Shown one piece after another: positions 16,853-24,481 of a DNA stretch of 33,016 nucleotides; the first letter of the stretch is position 1, and each line of letters opens with the position of its first letter. Source of the stretch: Fidelibacterota bacterium (GTDB lineage: Bacteria > Fidelibacterota > Marinisomatia > Marinisomatales > Marinisomataceae). Under the pieces are notes generated by a model. It saw only the letters and a program-made list of their open reading frames with translations, was not told the origin of the DNA and made no database searches. Position numbers and translations under genes: made by a program. The stretch spans positions 1 to 33,016 of the forward strand of contig JAFMFP010000007.1 of NCBI GenBank assembly GCA_017856055.1, read 5' to 3'.

Positions 16853-18861
16853 TTTTTTCCTTTGGTTTTTTTAAAGATTTCTTTTTCTAGCTTAGTAATT
16901 TCATCTCTCAAGCTTGCCGCTTTTTCAAATTCAAGTCTTTCAGCAGCTTCAAGCATTTCTTCAGACAACATATCTATTAATAATTTTTTATCCTCAATCA
17001 AAAACTTGTCAGTTTGGATATCTCTTTTTGGCTGAAAATCTTGTTCTCGATATGATTCTGCAACTCGTGTAGATTGCATGATATCTTCAACAGATTTTAT
17101 AATGCTTTTAGGAACAATATTATTTTCTCTGTTAAATTGAATTTGAATAGATCTTCTCCTCTTGGTCTCATTTATCAAAAATTTCATTGATTCAGTCACT
17201 TTATCAGCGTATAAAATTACTTTCCCATCTAGATGTCTTGCGGCTCTACCAGCTGTTTGAACTAAAGAACTTTTTGAACGAAGAAACCCCTCTTTGTCTG
17301 CATCAAGAATTGCCACTAAAGAAACTTCAGGAAGATCTAACCCCTCTCTTAATAAATTAATTCCTACTAATACATCAAAATCGCCCAATCTCAAATCTCT
17401 TAGAATCTTCACTCGCTCAATGGTTTTTACTTCTGAATGAAGATAACGCACTCGCACTCCCATTGTACTTAAGTATTCTGAAAGATCTTCAGCCATTTTT
17501 TTTGTTAGAGTTGTAACCAAAACTCTCTCATTTTTTAATTTTCTTTTTTGAATCTCATTAATCAAATCATCAATTTGACCTTTGGTTGGTTTAATAGCGA
17601 CCTCAGGATCAAGTAAACCAGTGGGGCGATTAACTAGCTCAGCAATGACTCCTTGGGATAATTCTAACTCCTTCTCACCAGGAGTAGCTGAAGTGTATAT
17701 AGTCTGATTTAAAAGTCCTTCAAATTCTTCGGATTTTAATGGTCTATTGTCATACGCAGACGGAAGTCTAAACCCGTAATCAACTAGATTATCTTTTCTT
17801 TTTTTGTCTCCATGATACATTCCTTTGATTTGAGGTAAAGTAACATGAGACTCATCAATAACCGTTAAAAAGTCTTTTGGGAAAAAATCTATTAATGTAA
17901 AAGGTCTCTCACCTGGTTTTCTTTTATCAAAGTATCTTGAATAATTTTCAATTCCAGAACAATATCCAATTTCTCTTATCATTTCAATGTCAAAATTTGT
18001 TCTCTGGTTTAACCTTTGTTCTTCTAAAAATTTTTCATTTTTATTAAAAAAAGCTAATTGACTTTTCAAATCCTTTTTGATTTCCTTAATTACAGAATCA
18101 TTTTGATCTTTATCTGAAACAAAATGACGAGCAGGAAAAAGAGAGCAGTAGCTCAATTCTTCCATTTCTTCGCCAGTTAGCGAATCAAATTTGACAATTG
18201 ATTGAACTTTATCATCAAAAAGGTCTATTCTTATAGGATTTTCGGCATAGGCTGGAAAAATCTCAAATACATCACCCTTTATAGAAAAATTACATCTTTC
18301 TAAAACTTGATCATTTCGCTGATAATAAATGTCTACTAATGCAGCTGATAATTTTTGAAGTGAAACTTCTTCGTTTATCTTCAACTGGACTAATTGTTTT
18401 TTCCACTCTTCAGGAGAACCTAAGCCATAAATGCACGAAACAGAACTTACAACTATGACATCTTCTCTCTCAATCAATGAACTTGTGGTTTTAAGTCTTA
18501 AACGATCTATTTCTTCATTCATCGAAAAATCTTTTTCAATAAACGTATCAGTCACTGGAAGATAAGACTCAGGTTGGTAATAATCATAATAGCTAATAAA
18601 GTATTCGACGGCATTATTTGGAAATAAATTTTTAAGTTCAGAAAATAATTGAGCCGCTAAAGTTTTATTGTGACAAATAACCAAGGTTGGCTTTTGAACT
18701 TTCTCAATTATTTTAGCTACAGTAAACGTTTTTCCTGAGCCTGTAACTCCTAATAATGTTTGGTGCTTAACATTAGATTTAATCCCCGCAACAATCTGTT
18801 CAATTGCTTCTGGCTGATCCCCTGAGGGTATATAATTTGTACTAACTTTAAAGTATGTCAT
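16849..18861 (-). CDS. uvrB: Excinuclease ABC subunit B
   Basis: UvrB is the damage-verifying helicase-like subunit of nucleotide excision repair, loaded by UvrA and then recruiting UvrC. The 670-residue product (E. coli 673) has Walker A GVTGSGKT, the beta-hairpin YYDYYQPESYLP (about 91-102) that clamps the strand, the DESH Walker B, the helicase motifs LREGLDLPEV and QTAGRAAR, and a C-terminal UVR domain (LSEEMLEAAERLEFEKAASL) that contacts UvrC. The start follows a 61-bp intergenic gap, the largest inside the long minus-strand run, suggesting its own promoter. GAGA lies a few bases upstream as a weak ribosome site. The stop overlaps the regulator ATG as ATGA. Confidence 0.98.
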   Translation of the reverse strand: MTYFKVSTNYIPSGDQPEAIEQIVAGIKSNVKHQTLLGVTGSGKTFTVAKIIEKVQKPTLVICHNKTLAAQLFSELKNLFPNNAVEYFISYYDYYQPESYLPVTDTFIEKDFSMNEEIDRLRLKTTSSLIEREDVIVVSSVSCIYGLGSPEEWKKQLVQLKINEEVSLQKLSAALVDIYYQRNDQVLERCNFSIKGDVFEIFPAYAENPIRIDLFDDKVQSIVKFDSLTGEEMEELSYCSLFPARHFVSDKDQNDSVIKEIKKDLKSQLAFFNKNEKFLEEQRLNQRTNFDIEMIREIGYCSGIENYSRYFDKRKPGERPFTLIDFFPKDFLTVIDESHVTLPQIKGMYHGDKKRKDNLVDYGFRLPSAYDNRPLKSEEFEGLLNQTIYTSATPGEKELELSQGVIAELVNRPTGLLDPEVAIKPTKGQIDDLINEIQKRKLKNERVLVTTLTKKMAEDLSEYLSTMGVRVRYLHSEVKTIERVKILRDLRLGDFDVLVGINLLREGLDLPEVSLVAILDADKEGFLRSKSSLVQTAGRAARHLDGKVILYADKVTESMKFLINETKRRRSIQIQFNRENNIVPKSIIKSVEDIMQSTRVAESYREQDFQPKRDIQTDKFLIEDKKLLIDMLSEEMLEAAERLEFEKAASLRDEITKLEKEIFKKTKGKK

Positions 18862-18920
18862 TTTGTCTCTTTAATTTAACTTTATTGAAATAAGAAAACA
18901 ATAATAAGTATGACAAAATG
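18859..18920 (-). promoter_or_regulatory. uvrB upstream region with inverted repeat over the start codon
   Basis: The gap between pgsA-type gene and uvrB holds a 9-base inverted repeat: CATTTTGTC (plus 18859-18867) and GACAAAATG (18912-18920), 44 bases apart. In minus-strand RNA the second arm contains the uvrB AUG, so a hairpin could hide the start codon. The same distal arm provides TTGTCA (minus strand, 18916-18911), a good -35 match, with a poor -10 (TATTTC or TTATTT) at suitable spacing. Promoter and hairpin use would be mutually exclusive in part, since transcripts starting here would lack the first arm. Function is inferred. Confidence 0.3.
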
Positions 18921-18922
18921 TT

Positions 18923-19465
18923 TTATTTTTGAATCAAGAAAAATTTGATATAGTCACTCAAGCTTACAGATAATAATACTGCAGCTATGATTAGTAAATT
19001 ATTTGTATAGGAATAAAATTGAGGTAATTCAATTGCATAAATGCAAAGAACGATAGCTAAAACACAAACTCCAGTTTTGCCCAGAAAATTTGAGCCAATT
19101 ACGGTTTTTAATTTTGGTACATACACTAATGAAAAAATTAATAAAACCAATTGTCTCAAAAAATAAAACCAACAAAACCACAAGCCAATAAGTCCCTTTT
19201 TAGTCAAAAGAATTGTAAAAGCAAAAAGTGTAATTCCATCTGCTATTGGATCTAAGGTTTTACCTAATTCAGATGTCTGATTTAATTTTCTAGCAATGAT
19301 TCCATCAATAAAATCGGTAAACAAAGAAACAAAAAGGATTATGTAGAAATAATCTTTCATGCCATTATTAAAAGTATAAATCATTGGAGCGATCAATATG
19401 AATCGAAGATAGGTTATCAAATTGGGAATAAGAAAAAAGTCTTTAGCTGGAAATAATTTACTCAT
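18923..19465 (-). CDS. pgsA: CDP-alcohol phosphatidyltransferase, probable phosphatidylglycerophosphate synthase
   Basis: The 180-residue membrane protein carries the complete CDP-alcohol phosphatidyltransferase signature D-G-x2-A-R-x8-G-x3-D-x3-D, with D54, G55, A58, R59, G68, D72 and D76. The first membrane helix starts with NLITYLRFILI, which is the PgsA style (PNxLTxxR). About five to six hydrophobic helices follow. PgsA makes phosphatidylglycerol phosphate from CDP-diacylglycerol and glycerol-3-phosphate in the inner membrane. Size and N-terminal motif favour PgsA over phosphatidylserine or cardiolipin synthases, but the acceptor alcohol cannot be proven. The start overlaps the waaA end by 8 bases, with AAAGG upstream. 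Confidence 0.85.
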   Translation of the reverse strand: MSKLFPAKDFFLIPNLITYLRFILIAPMIYTFNNGMKDYFYIILFVSLFTDFIDGIIARKLNQTSELGKTLDPIADGITLFAFTILLTKKGLIGLWFCWFYFLRQLVLLIFSLVYVPKLKTVIGSNFLGKTGVCVLAIVLCIYAIELPQFYSYTNNLLIIAAVLLSVSLSDYIKFFLIQK

Positions 19466-20717
19466 TGATTAACCTTTCTAATAGTTTTGAGACTGCACCA
19501 CTATTTTCTTTAACAAAATTAGCTCCTTCATCAGCAGAACTCAAAAACTTTTCTTCATTGTGAAAAAATGCAGAAAGTTTTTTTAAAAAATCTTCCCCAC
19601 TATCAATCTTAAATGCAGCATTTCTATTCATTAATCCTTCAGCATCAAATAAATTGTTATTTCGATAGTTTGGTCCAAAAAATATAATATTAGAAGCGAC
19701 TGCTGGTTCTATTAGGTTATGCACTCCACTAGATGAGAATCCTCCACCAACATAACAGAAAAATGATTGCCAACAGAACTGATAGAGTAATCCAATTGAA
19801 TCAACAAGGATTATCTTTTCTTCAATGCTTTGAATATCAATAATGGAACTTATTCTACGATATGAATGTCCTCTTGACTTAATGATTTGTTCATAGCTTG
19901 TCACAGTCTCTTCATCCACTTCATGTGGAATGATTATAATCTTTTCAAATAATTTTTCATCAAGCATCGAAAAAACTTTCGGGAATAAAGTTGCATTATC
20001 ACTTCTTTTAATACTTGCTAACAATAACGCTTTTCGATGATTTCTATCAAGAATAGATGATTGAAAATCAATAGAGCTAATTTTTGATAGAATTGAGTCA
20101 TAACGAGCATTACCTAGCATTTTAATTTTTTTACCAGGAAGAAATTTTTCTAACTCATTTTGATCTTTATTAGTTGCAGCAAAAATATGAGATAAGCCTT
20201 TATATACATTTTTGTAGATATACCTTTTAAAAAAAGAGGAAGATTGCAAATCAAGTTTTGCAGACACTAAAAAAGTGGGGATTGACATTTTGTTTGCGGC
20301 AAAGATAAAATTGGGCCAAACATCATACGTAGTAAAAATTAATTTTTTTGGAAGAACTGTCCTTAATGCAATAGAACCCATCCATAAAAAATCAAAAGGT
20401 AGAAATATTTTACAATCAATATTATTATTTTTGACATTTTCATATCCTGAAGGCGAGTAAAAAGACACTACAATTTTTGAACCATTTTTGCCAATCTGAT
20501 TGATAACTGGCTCTATCTGAAGATATTCCCCTAATGAAGACGCATGAAACCATAAAATATCACTTTCTGGAAATTGAGCTCTGAGCGCTTTAAGTTTTTT
20601 GATAGAACGGACTCTTCCTTTAATAGCTATTCTAAGCTTTTTGCTTAATGGAGAAAGCAATAATGCTAATAAAACCACTACAAGGTTTAGCACAGAATAA
20701 AAAATTCTAAAAATCAT
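19458..20717 (-). CDS. waaA: 3-deoxy-D-manno-octulosonic acid (Kdo) transferase
   Basis: WaaA/KdtA adds Kdo from CMP-Kdo to the lipid A precursor on the inner face of the cytoplasmic membrane. The 419-residue protein (E. coli 425) has an N-terminal membrane-associated helix (about 5-25), then WFHASSLGEYLQIEP with E64 at the position of the catalytic base in the HAxSxGE motif. SFYSPSGYE matches the family TYFSPSG-type segment, and ATNKDQNEL, GNARYDSI, then YVGGGFSSSGVHNLIEPA in the C-terminal donor domain are family landmarks. It overlaps the heptosyltransferase by 4 bases upstream, which fits LPS inner-core assembly. How many Kdo residues it adds cannot be told. Confidence 0.94.
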   Translation of the reverse strand: MIFRIFYSVLNLVVVLLALLLSPLSKKLRIAIKGRVRSIKKLKALRAQFPESDILWFHASSLGEYLQIEPVINQIGKNGSKIVVSFYSPSGYENVKNNNIDCKIFLPFDFLWMGSIALRTVLPKKLIFTTYDVWPNFIFAANKMSIPTFLVSAKLDLQSSSFFKRYIYKNVYKGLSHIFAATNKDQNELEKFLPGKKIKMLGNARYDSILSKISSIDFQSSILDRNHRKALLLASIKRSDNATLFPKVFSMLDEKLFEKIIIIPHEVDEETVTSYEQIIKSRGHSYRRISSIIDIQSIEEKIILVDSIGLLYQFCWQSFFCYVGGGFSSSGVHNLIEPAVASNIIFFGPNYRNNNLFDAEGLMNRNAAFKIDSGEDFLKKLSAFFHNEEKFLSSADEGANFVKENSGAVSKLLERLINE

Positions 20718-21703
20718 AACTGGCTTAATACTGTTTTTGCAATTAGTTGGGGTTCAAGATTTTCCATACAAAATTGCTTTGATTGATAACATTTCCTCTT
20801 TCCATTTTGAGAGCATGGACGACATGATAAATTATCCACCTGAAAATTAAATGAAGTTGCATGATTTACTCCTGCACCAGTTTCTCTAGAAGTTGGACCT
20901 AAAATCATTCCAACCGGCGTTCCCAGCGCCTCTGAAATATGAACTAAACCAGTATCACTTCCAATCGTAAATTGAGCAAGTTTCAACAAAGACATTGCTT
21001 CCAAAAGCGATGTTTTTCCTTTCAGGTTTATTAAACCTTTTTTGGATTCAATTTCATCGCAAATTGTATCATTAGGTCCTCCCAAAAGAACAAAATTGAA
21101 TGATTTATTTTTATCTAGATTATCTATTAAGGTATTATATTTTTCTTTCGGCCACTGTTTTTGTTTCCAAGCAGCTCCAGGCACGAGAGCAATAAATGGC
21201 TTATGAATACTATATTGATCTAAAATACTTTTGGCAGCATCTAGATCACTCTGATCAAGATACAAATTAGTCAGTGGAAATTCCTTGATAACAGGCAATA
21301 AAGAATGGTACATCTTAATATGGGAAAAACTGCTGGAAAAAAGGTTTTTCTTGAAATAAAAAAGGAGAAAACGCTTCCATCTAGGTTTTTGAATTCTTTT
21401 AACATTCCTTAAAAATAACCCTATCAATCTTGATCGAAACACATTATGGATATCAAAAACAGAATCATATTTTTTTGAACGAAGTTCTATAATCAAATTA
21501 ATCAAACCTTTAAAACCTTTAGCTCTATCATAGCAAATCAATCGATTGATTTGTGGGTGCTTTGAAAGAATGGGAGCAAATTCTTTCTTAATCAGAAAAT
21601 CAATTTTAGCGCCTGGGAATTGGTTTTTAACGGAAGAAAGAAATGAAGTGCCTAAAACAATATCTCCTATTGAACTCATCCGTATAACCAGAATTCTTTT
21701 CAT
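20714..21703 (-). CDS. Glycosyltransferase family 9 (LPS heptosyltransferase-like)
   Basis: The 329-residue protein belongs to GT9, the WaaC/WaaF/WaaQ family that adds heptoses to the LPS inner core from ADP-heptose. It opens RMSSIGDIVLGT with D14 at the catalytic-base position. LVPGAAWKQKQWPKEKY starts the donor domain, and GSDTGLVHISEALGTPVGMILGPTS binds the nucleotide sugar. A cysteine cluster near the C-terminus (CRPCSQNGKRKC, then C) is common in WaaF-type enzymes. It lies next to waaA with a 4-base overlap. Which core position it modifies, and whether the sugar is truly heptose, is not visible, so no symbol is given. Confidence 0.9.
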   Translation of the reverse strand: MKRILVIRMSSIGDIVLGTSFLSSVKNQFPGAKIDFLIKKEFAPILSKHPQINRLICYDRAKGFKGLINLIIELRSKKYDSVFDIHNVFRSRLIGLFLRNVKRIQKPRWKRFLLFYFKKNLFSSSFSHIKMYHSLLPVIKEFPLTNLYLDQSDLDAAKSILDQYSIHKPFIALVPGAAWKQKQWPKEKYNTLIDNLDKNKSFNFVLLGGPNDTICDEIESKKGLINLKGKTSLLEAMSLLKLAQFTIGSDTGLVHISEALGTPVGMILGPTSRETGAGVNHATSFNFQVDNLSCRPCSQNGKRKCYQSKQFCMENLEPQLIAKTVLSQL

Positions 21704-21705
21704 AA

Positions 21706-22428
21706 TTAGTTCTTGAAAATTTTATTAGCAAGCATTGAAATAAAAATACTGATTTCATATAGCAAGCAAATTGGAATGGCAAGAATAAATAAACTGATTG
21801 GATCAGGTGGAGTAATAATTGCTGAGAGAATTACTGCAATCATAATGGCTTCTCTGCGATATTTTCGAAGAAAATCAGGAGTCAAAAGACCAATAGATGA
21901 AAATAAAAAAGAGATAACAGGTAATTCAAAGACTAAACCAGAACCTAGGATCAGTGCCAGTACAAAACTAAAATAATAATTAATTGAAAAGTTATTTTGA
22001 ATGTTGGCCGTAATCATCGATGAAAAAAAATCCAGCGAGAATGGTAAAATAATTTTATAGGCAAACACACCTCCAATGATAAAGCAGGCAAAAGCCGATA
22101 AAATAATGGGTAGAAGAATCTTTTGCTCTTTCTGGTATAATCCTGGAGAAATAAATTTCCACAATTGAATAGTAATGATGGGAATAGAAAAAATGATTCC
22201 ACCAATAAAAGCTAAATTCCATTTTAAAACAAACATCCCTTGAATAGTTAAGACTTGTAAGGCGAGTTGTTGAGAAATATTTTTAGTAGGCGCAATTAAT
22301 AACTCAACAAGGGTATCTGCAAAGTTGAAAGTTAAGATTGCAAATAAGAAAATTGAACCTAAGGATTTAAATATTCTCCATCTCAATTCTTCTAAATGAT
22401 CAAAGATTGACATTTCTCCAGTCTTCAT
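21706..22428 (-). CDS. tatC: Sec-independent (Tat) protein translocase subunit TatC
   Basis: TatC is the inner-membrane receptor that binds twin-arginine signal peptides of folded proteins. The 240-residue protein has six hydrophobic helices and the two diagnostic sites: HLEELRWRIFKS in the cytoplasmic N-terminus, whose Glu contacts the twin arginines, and VFELPVISF in the fourth region (FExP motif). The segment TPDFLRKYRREAIMIAVILSAIITPPDP is the typical second cytoplasmic loop and helix. The gene has AAGGA 7 bases before its ATG and overlaps meaB by 4 bases. No tatA/tatB gene is in the window. Tat substrates could include cofactor-binding enzymes, but none is recognised here. Confidence 0.97.
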   Translation of the reverse strand: MKTGEMSIFDHLEELRWRIFKSLGSIFLFAILTFNFADTLVELLIAPTKNISQQLALQVLTIQGMFVLKWNLAFIGGIIFSIPIITIQLWKFISPGLYQKEQKILLPIILSAFACFIIGGVFAYKIILPFSLDFFSSMITANIQNNFSINYYFSFVLALILGSGLVFELPVISFLFSSIGLLTPDFLRKYRREAIMIAVILSAIITPPDPISLFILAIPICLLYEISIFISMLANKIFKN

Positions 22429-23378
22429 TTGACATCCTTAATTTTTTTAATCAAATCATATGGAGAGATGGTCTTATTATCTTTTGAGATTATTTCTTCA
22501 AATGTTTTTAGACGATTATCAGTCCAAAATTCTTTCAATATTTCTTTTTCTACTAAACTTTTAATTCTACGCTCAAACCTTACCTTTTTTCTTGCAACAA
22601 TGTTAGCATTATCAAATCGTGATTTAAAACTGGAAGCAATAAACTTTGACAATTCATCGATTCCATCTTCTTGTTTACAGCTTGTTTTAATAATTGGTAT
22701 ATCGGAAAAATTTGATTTGGTAGACGACATAATATTAGTGATAGATTTCACTAAGAGGTTTGCGTCTTTTCGATCGGATTTATTCACCACAAATACATCA
22801 GCTAACTCTAGAATTCCAGCTTTTAGCAACTGAATTTCGTCCCCAGATTCAGGTACAAAAACAAATAAAGTCAAATCGGCAATTTCATAAACTCCGTATT
22901 CGGATTGACCTACTCCAACCGTTTCGATGAAAATAATGTCTTTTCCACTAAAAGCTAAAATGTCACTAAAATCCTCAGCAAGCTCAGTCACTCCTCCTAA
23001 CTCAGCTCTGGAACCCATGCTTCGAATGAAAACTTGATTATCTTGCAAAGAATTAGTGATGCGTACTCTATCCCCTAAAAATGATCCTCCTGAAACCGGG
23101 CTTGATGGATCAACAGCTATTACTCCAATTGAGAGACCTTCGTTTCTCAAGAGAGGAATTAATTTATTCATCAAAGAACTTTTTCCTGCTCCTGGAGGAC
23201 CCGTAATTCCAATTTTTAAAGCAGATTGAGAATTAGAAAAAATTGCTTTTGATACTTCTTGACGAGAAAATTGATTTTTCTCAACGGCATTCATCAAATC
23301 TGAAATGGCTAAGAAATCATTTCTCTGAATTGCTTCAAGTAATCCGGTAAGGTCTTTACGTTTCATTTCACTACACAT
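22425..23378 (-). CDS. meaB: MeaB/ArgK-type G3E GTPase, methylmalonyl-CoA mutase chaperone
   Basis: MeaB (MMAA, ArgK) is a P-loop GTPase that guards cobalamin loading and reactivation of acyl-CoA mutases, usually methylmalonyl-CoA mutase. The 317-residue protein has Walker A GPPGAGKSS (60-68), AVDPSSPVSGGSFLGDRVRI, an MeaB-specific switch segment, then IRSMGSRAELGGVTE, the Walker B-like FIETVGVGQSE, and the base-recognition motif NKSD. A C-terminal helical dimerisation arm ends the protein. An alternative start at codon 5 (23366) is possible; neither has a clear Shine-Dalgarno. It heads the minus-strand run, with no mutase gene nearby in the window, unlike the usual arrangement beside mutA/mutB. 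Confidence 0.94.
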   Translation of the reverse strand: MCSEMKRKDLTGLLEAIQRNDFLAISDLMNAVEKNQFSRQEVSKAIFSNSQSALKIGITGPPGAGKSSLMNKLIPLLRNEGLSIGVIAVDPSSPVSGGSFLGDRVRITNSLQDNQVFIRSMGSRAELGGVTELAEDFSDILAFSGKDIIFIETVGVGQSEYGVYEIADLTLFVFVPESGDEIQLLKAGILELADVFVVNKSDRKDANLLVKSITNIMSSTKSNFSDIPIIKTSCKQEDGIDELSKFIASSFKSRFDNANIVARKKVRFERRIKSLVEKEILKEFWTDNRLKTFEEIISKDNKTISPYDLIKKIKDVK

Positions 23379-23400
23379 TATTGATTGAATGGGTTAAAAT

Positions 23401-23461
23401 AATCATAATAGAAATATATTGACATCAATTTCTAACTAAGATAATTTGCGTAGCATTTTTT
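23401..23461 (+). promoter_or_regulatory. rpsT promoter and short leader
   Basis: A perfect -35 hexamer TTGACA lies at 23419-23424. Two -10 candidates follow: GATAAT at 23440-23445 (spacer 15) and TAATTT at 23442-23447 (spacer 17). Either places transcription start about 10 bases before the ATG. The leader contains no Shine-Dalgarno sequence; the bases before the ATG are a run of T. Boxes are read directly, use is inferred. The divergent meaB promoter must also lie in or beside this 83-bp gap but no clear boxes are seen for it. Confidence 0.55.
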
Positions 23462-23755
23462 ATGGATAGACACAAACAACAAATTAAACGCGATAGACAA
23501 GATTTAAAACGTCGAGCTGTCAATGCTCAAAATAAATCTAAAATGCGTACTCTTATCAAGAAAGTTATGAAAGACTCTGATTCTACATCTGTTCAGGAAA
23601 CTTATACTGATGCAATCTCTTTTATTGATAAAATGGCGAGTAAAAATTTGATTCATAAAAATAATGCTGCTAGAAAAAAATCTAAATTAACAATCCATGT
23701 TAATTCACTTTCTTCAAAGAAGGCTCCAAAAAAAGCTGTTAAAGAAGAAGAGTAA
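23462..23755 (+). CDS. rpsT: 30S ribosomal protein S20
   Basis: S20 binds 16S rRNA at the bottom of the small subunit body and is needed early in assembly. The 97-residue, highly basic protein has the S20 pattern: HKQQIKRDRQDLKRRAVNAQNKSKMRTLIKKV in the first helix, then a middle helix AISFIDKMASKNLIHKNNAARKKSKLT, matching the typical KGxIHKNxAARxKSRL. It carries a longer acidic-ended tail (KKAPKKAVKEEE) than E. coli S20 (87 residues). It stands alone on the plus strand with its own promoter. The stop lies 2 bases from the stop of the convergent unknown membrane protein gene. Confidence 0.97.
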   Translation: MDRHKQQIKRDRQDLKRRAVNAQNKSKMRTLIKKVMKDSDSTSVQETYTDAISFIDKMASKNLIHKNNAARKKSKLTIHVNSLSSKKAPKKAVKEEE

Positions 23756-23757
23756 GT

Positions 23758-24477
23758 TTAGTCAAACTCTAACCAACGAAATTTTTCATTCCTTACAAAA
23801 TATGCATATTGGCTTAAAATAAACCAATAGAACATAAAAAATATTCCCGCAGAAAATTCTTTTGAGGATATAAATAGGATTAAAAAAAGCGCTAAAGCTT
23901 TACGAAACGCTATCATGGTGGACTCTTTTTTAAACAATAGATACCAAATTAAAACTGGAAAAGAAACCAAAACAGTGGATGATAAAATAGGGTTCTCATT
24001 TTGAATTCCAATGATGAAAACAATGATTAATAATAACAATGAAAGTAAGACTGTTTTAAGCTTTTGAGAGCGATAAAGTAGATATAATACTAAGTAAATT
24101 AATGATAAAGCAAAAATTTGCATTGAAAACAGCCCTAAAACCGCTGTTATGATCACAAATAACAAGATAAAATTAGACTGAGAATCCACTCTCACGGCTC
24201 GAAACATGCTAAACATAGGGTATTGATGCCACAATAACGAAAGTGCTCCGTAAATGAGGATTATTGTTCCCCAGTGAATCAAGAAACTTGTCCAATCAAA
24301 ATAAAGAAATTGAGGACTCATTACGTTTCTCTCTAAATAATAAAGATAAGGAATAAGGGTTATCAAAAGATAAATTACATTTTCTCTTCGATTTACAGTT
24401 TCTTCTTGTATCTTAGAGAGCAAATTTTGAAAAAAAATAAATCCGCTAGACCCAACAGGAAATATTCTTTTTCTCAT
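23758..24477 (-). CDS. Unknown polytopic membrane protein
   Basis: I do not recognise this 239-residue protein. It has a cytoplasmic-type N-terminus (MRKRIFPVGSSG) and an amphipathic helix (LLSKIQEETVNRRE), then about seven hydrophobic segments, the most obvious around residues 37-48, 68-83, 103-133, 141-158, 166-181 and 190-225, with basic loops (RSQKLK, KKESTM) between them. No transporter or protease motif is visible. It starts 4 bases after the SLC6-type symporter stop, is the last gene of the alaS group, and ends 2 bases from the convergent rpsT stop. The high hydrophobicity, consistent topology and tight spacing support a real gene; function is unassigned. Confidence 0.72.
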   Translation of the reverse strand: MRKRIFPVGSSGFIFFQNLLSKIQEETVNRRENVIYLLITLIPYLYYLERNVMSPQFLYFDWTSFLIHWGTIILIYGALSLLWHQYPMFSMFRAVRVDSQSNFILLFVIITAVLGLFSMQIFALSLIYLVLYLLYRSQKLKTVLLSLLLLIIVFIIGIQNENPILSSTVLVSFPVLIWYLLFKKESTMIAFRKALALFLILFISSKEFSAGIFFMFYWFILSQYAYFVRNEKFRWLEFD

Positions 24478-24481
24478 CAGA

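Noticed and set aside
22429-22833. 134-codon open frame on the plus strand
   Set aside because: It is antisense to meaB, whose motifs are complete, and its product has no recognisable features.
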